The notes beneath the pieces were generated by a model, which was given only the letters and a program-made list of their open reading frames with translations, was not told the origin of the DNA and made no database searches. Both the position numbers and the translations under genes were made by a program. Shown here in pieces: positions 15,508 to 16,200 of a DNA stretch of 16,200 bases. The DNA is taken from positions 1 to 16,200 of the forward strand of contig JAQIDA010000075.1 of assembly GCA_027858275.1 (NCBI GenBank). The letters run 5' to 3'. Position 1 is the stretch's first letter; every line of letters begins with the position of its first letter. The DNA is from Candidatus Kapaibacterium sp. Lineage in GTDB: Bacteria; Bacteroidota; Ignavibacteria; Kapaibacteriales; UBA2268.

Positions 15508-15548
15508 ATAAAGAGCATTATTACATTTTGTAATAATGCTCTTTATTT
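15508..15548 (+). terminator. Strong hairpin terminator after the SPOR unit
   Basis: An 18-bp perfect stem (15508-15525 with 15529-15546) closes on a TTT loop. It starts 42 bp after the stop at 15465. The downstream T-run is short and broken (TTTATTTG), but the stem is long enough to end transcription or protect the 3' end of the mRNA. It separates the SPOR operon from the TM2 gene. Confidence 0.8.
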
Positions 15549-15671
15549 GTATATTAGGTTTTGTTAATTTACAGTATAATATTTCATTCTTTTTAGTTGA
15601 TTTAACATAGTAAAGACAATAAAATTTGCAATTTCGAAATAAATCTTTCAAACAAATTTAAGGATATTCCA

Positions 15672-16031
15672 ATGGAACAATCAAAAGTTGACCTTTTTAT
15701 TTCCACAATGAACGAAAAATTTGCTCCTGCAAACATGCCGGCAATTCGCCAACATTTAATGACTTTAGACGACGGTTCTTTGATTAATCTTCAAAGCATG
15801 AACTTCAAAAATCCAACAACTATCCTAATTGTCTCTCTATTAGCCGGCACATTGGGTGTTGACAGATTTATGATGGGTCAAACCGGTCTTGGTGTTGCAA
15901 AGCTTCTTACATGCGGTGGGTTTTTAATATGGGCTATCGTTGATTTGTTCCTTGTTATGGGCAAAACAAGAGAATTAAACTATCAAATGTTGATGCAACA
16001 AACAGCTGGAATGGCTGAACACACAGACTAA
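15672..16031 (+). CDS. TM2-domain membrane protein
   Basis: The 119-residue protein has a polar N-terminal part of about 45 residues and then a TM2 domain: helix 1 at about 48-62, the turn with G-V-D-R-F (62-66) and G-Q-T-G-L-G (69-74), and helix 2 at about 75-96 with G-G-F-L-I-W-A-I-V-D-L-F. TM2 proteins are small two-helix membrane proteins whose bacterial role is not established. AAGGA lies 7 bases before the ATG. The stop codon TAA overlaps the ATG of the following DUF2752 gene by one base, so the two are translated together; this pairing is recurrent in Bacteroidota as far as I know. Confidence 0.92.
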   Translation: MEQSKVDLFISTMNEKFAPANMPAIRQHLMTLDDGSLINLQSMNFKNPTTILIVSLLAGTLGVDRFMMGQTGLGVAKLLTCGGFLIWAIVDLFLVMGKTRELNYQMLMQQTAGMAEHTD

Positions 16032-16200
16032 TGAATACTAGTTTGAAATTAAAGTATCTTGGTATAATTGTATTTTTTATATCAGGGTACTTTTTTCTTT
16101 TCTACACCCCCGATACTATTAATAATCATACTTTCTGTATTTTTAAATCAGTAACAACTGTTCCTTGCCCTTCGTGCGGTTCTACACGTTCCGTCATTGA
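16031..16200 (+). CDS. DUF2752 membrane protein (partial, runs off the window)
   Basis: Only the first 56 codons are present; the frame is open to the window edge. They show an N-terminal membrane helix (about 9-25) and then the cysteine pattern of DUF2752, C-I-F-K with C36 and P-C46-P-S-C49-G-S-T-R-S, where the family usually has C-P-x-x-x...C-P-x-C-G-x-T-R. The function of the family is unknown. Its start overlaps the TM2 stop codon (TAATG), so translational coupling is likely. Confidence 0.88.
   Translation, partial: MNTSLKLKYLGIIVFFISGYFFLFYTPDTINNHTFCIFKSVTTVPCPSCGSTRSVI

Overview
The window looks like chromosome of an AT-rich bacterium of the Bacteroidota/Chlorobi (FCB) group. The support is family content (a DUF2723/TMEM260-type glycosyltransferase, a DUF4252 protein behind an ECF sigma factor, a TM2 gene joined to a DUF2752 gene), weak or absent Shine-Dalgarno sequences before several genes, and promoter-like TAnnTTTG boxes of the Bacteroidota -7 type before several genes. 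I cannot assign a genus. There are no tRNA or rRNA genes, no CRISPR array and no transposase.

Layout. Positions 1-77 hold the terminator of a gene lying left of the window. Two minus-strand genes follow: a 212-residue protein of unknown function with a possible nuclease-like motif (78-716) and a 695-residue AAA/STAND-like ATPase with a helical-repeat tail (856-2943). Divergent from the ATPase is a Tat-exported C45-family acyltransferase/hydrolase (3091-4260). Next comes a small two-gene block of AT-rich, membrane-anchored proteins (4324-5123), bracketed by two copies of a hairpin-bearing repeat of about 53 bp. An ECF sigma factor, a one-TM anti-sigma-like protein and a DUF4252 secreted protein form a tight operon (5263-7008). 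Single genes follow for an APC permease fused to a PTS EIIA-like domain and a TrkA_C domain (7098-9197) and for a DUF2723 membrane glycosyltransferase (9283-11199).

The next three genes are on the minus strand: murG (12422-13522), a two-TM PH-like protein and a secreted/anchored protein of unknown function. Divergent from murG, behind a structured leader, are a secreted SPOR protein (13804-14772) and a cytoplasmic repeat protein (14818-15465), closed by a very strong hairpin. The window ends with a TM2 protein whose stop overlaps the start of a DUF2752 protein that runs off the edge.

Cell-envelope functions dominate: peptidoglycan precursor synthesis (MurG), peptidoglycan binding (SPOR), surface protein glycosylation (DUF2723), envelope signalling (ECF operon) and several small membrane proteins. 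The most unusual items are the repeat-bracketed two-gene block, the EIIA-fused permease and the structured leader of the SPOR gene. I found no clear, complete new defence or mobile system.
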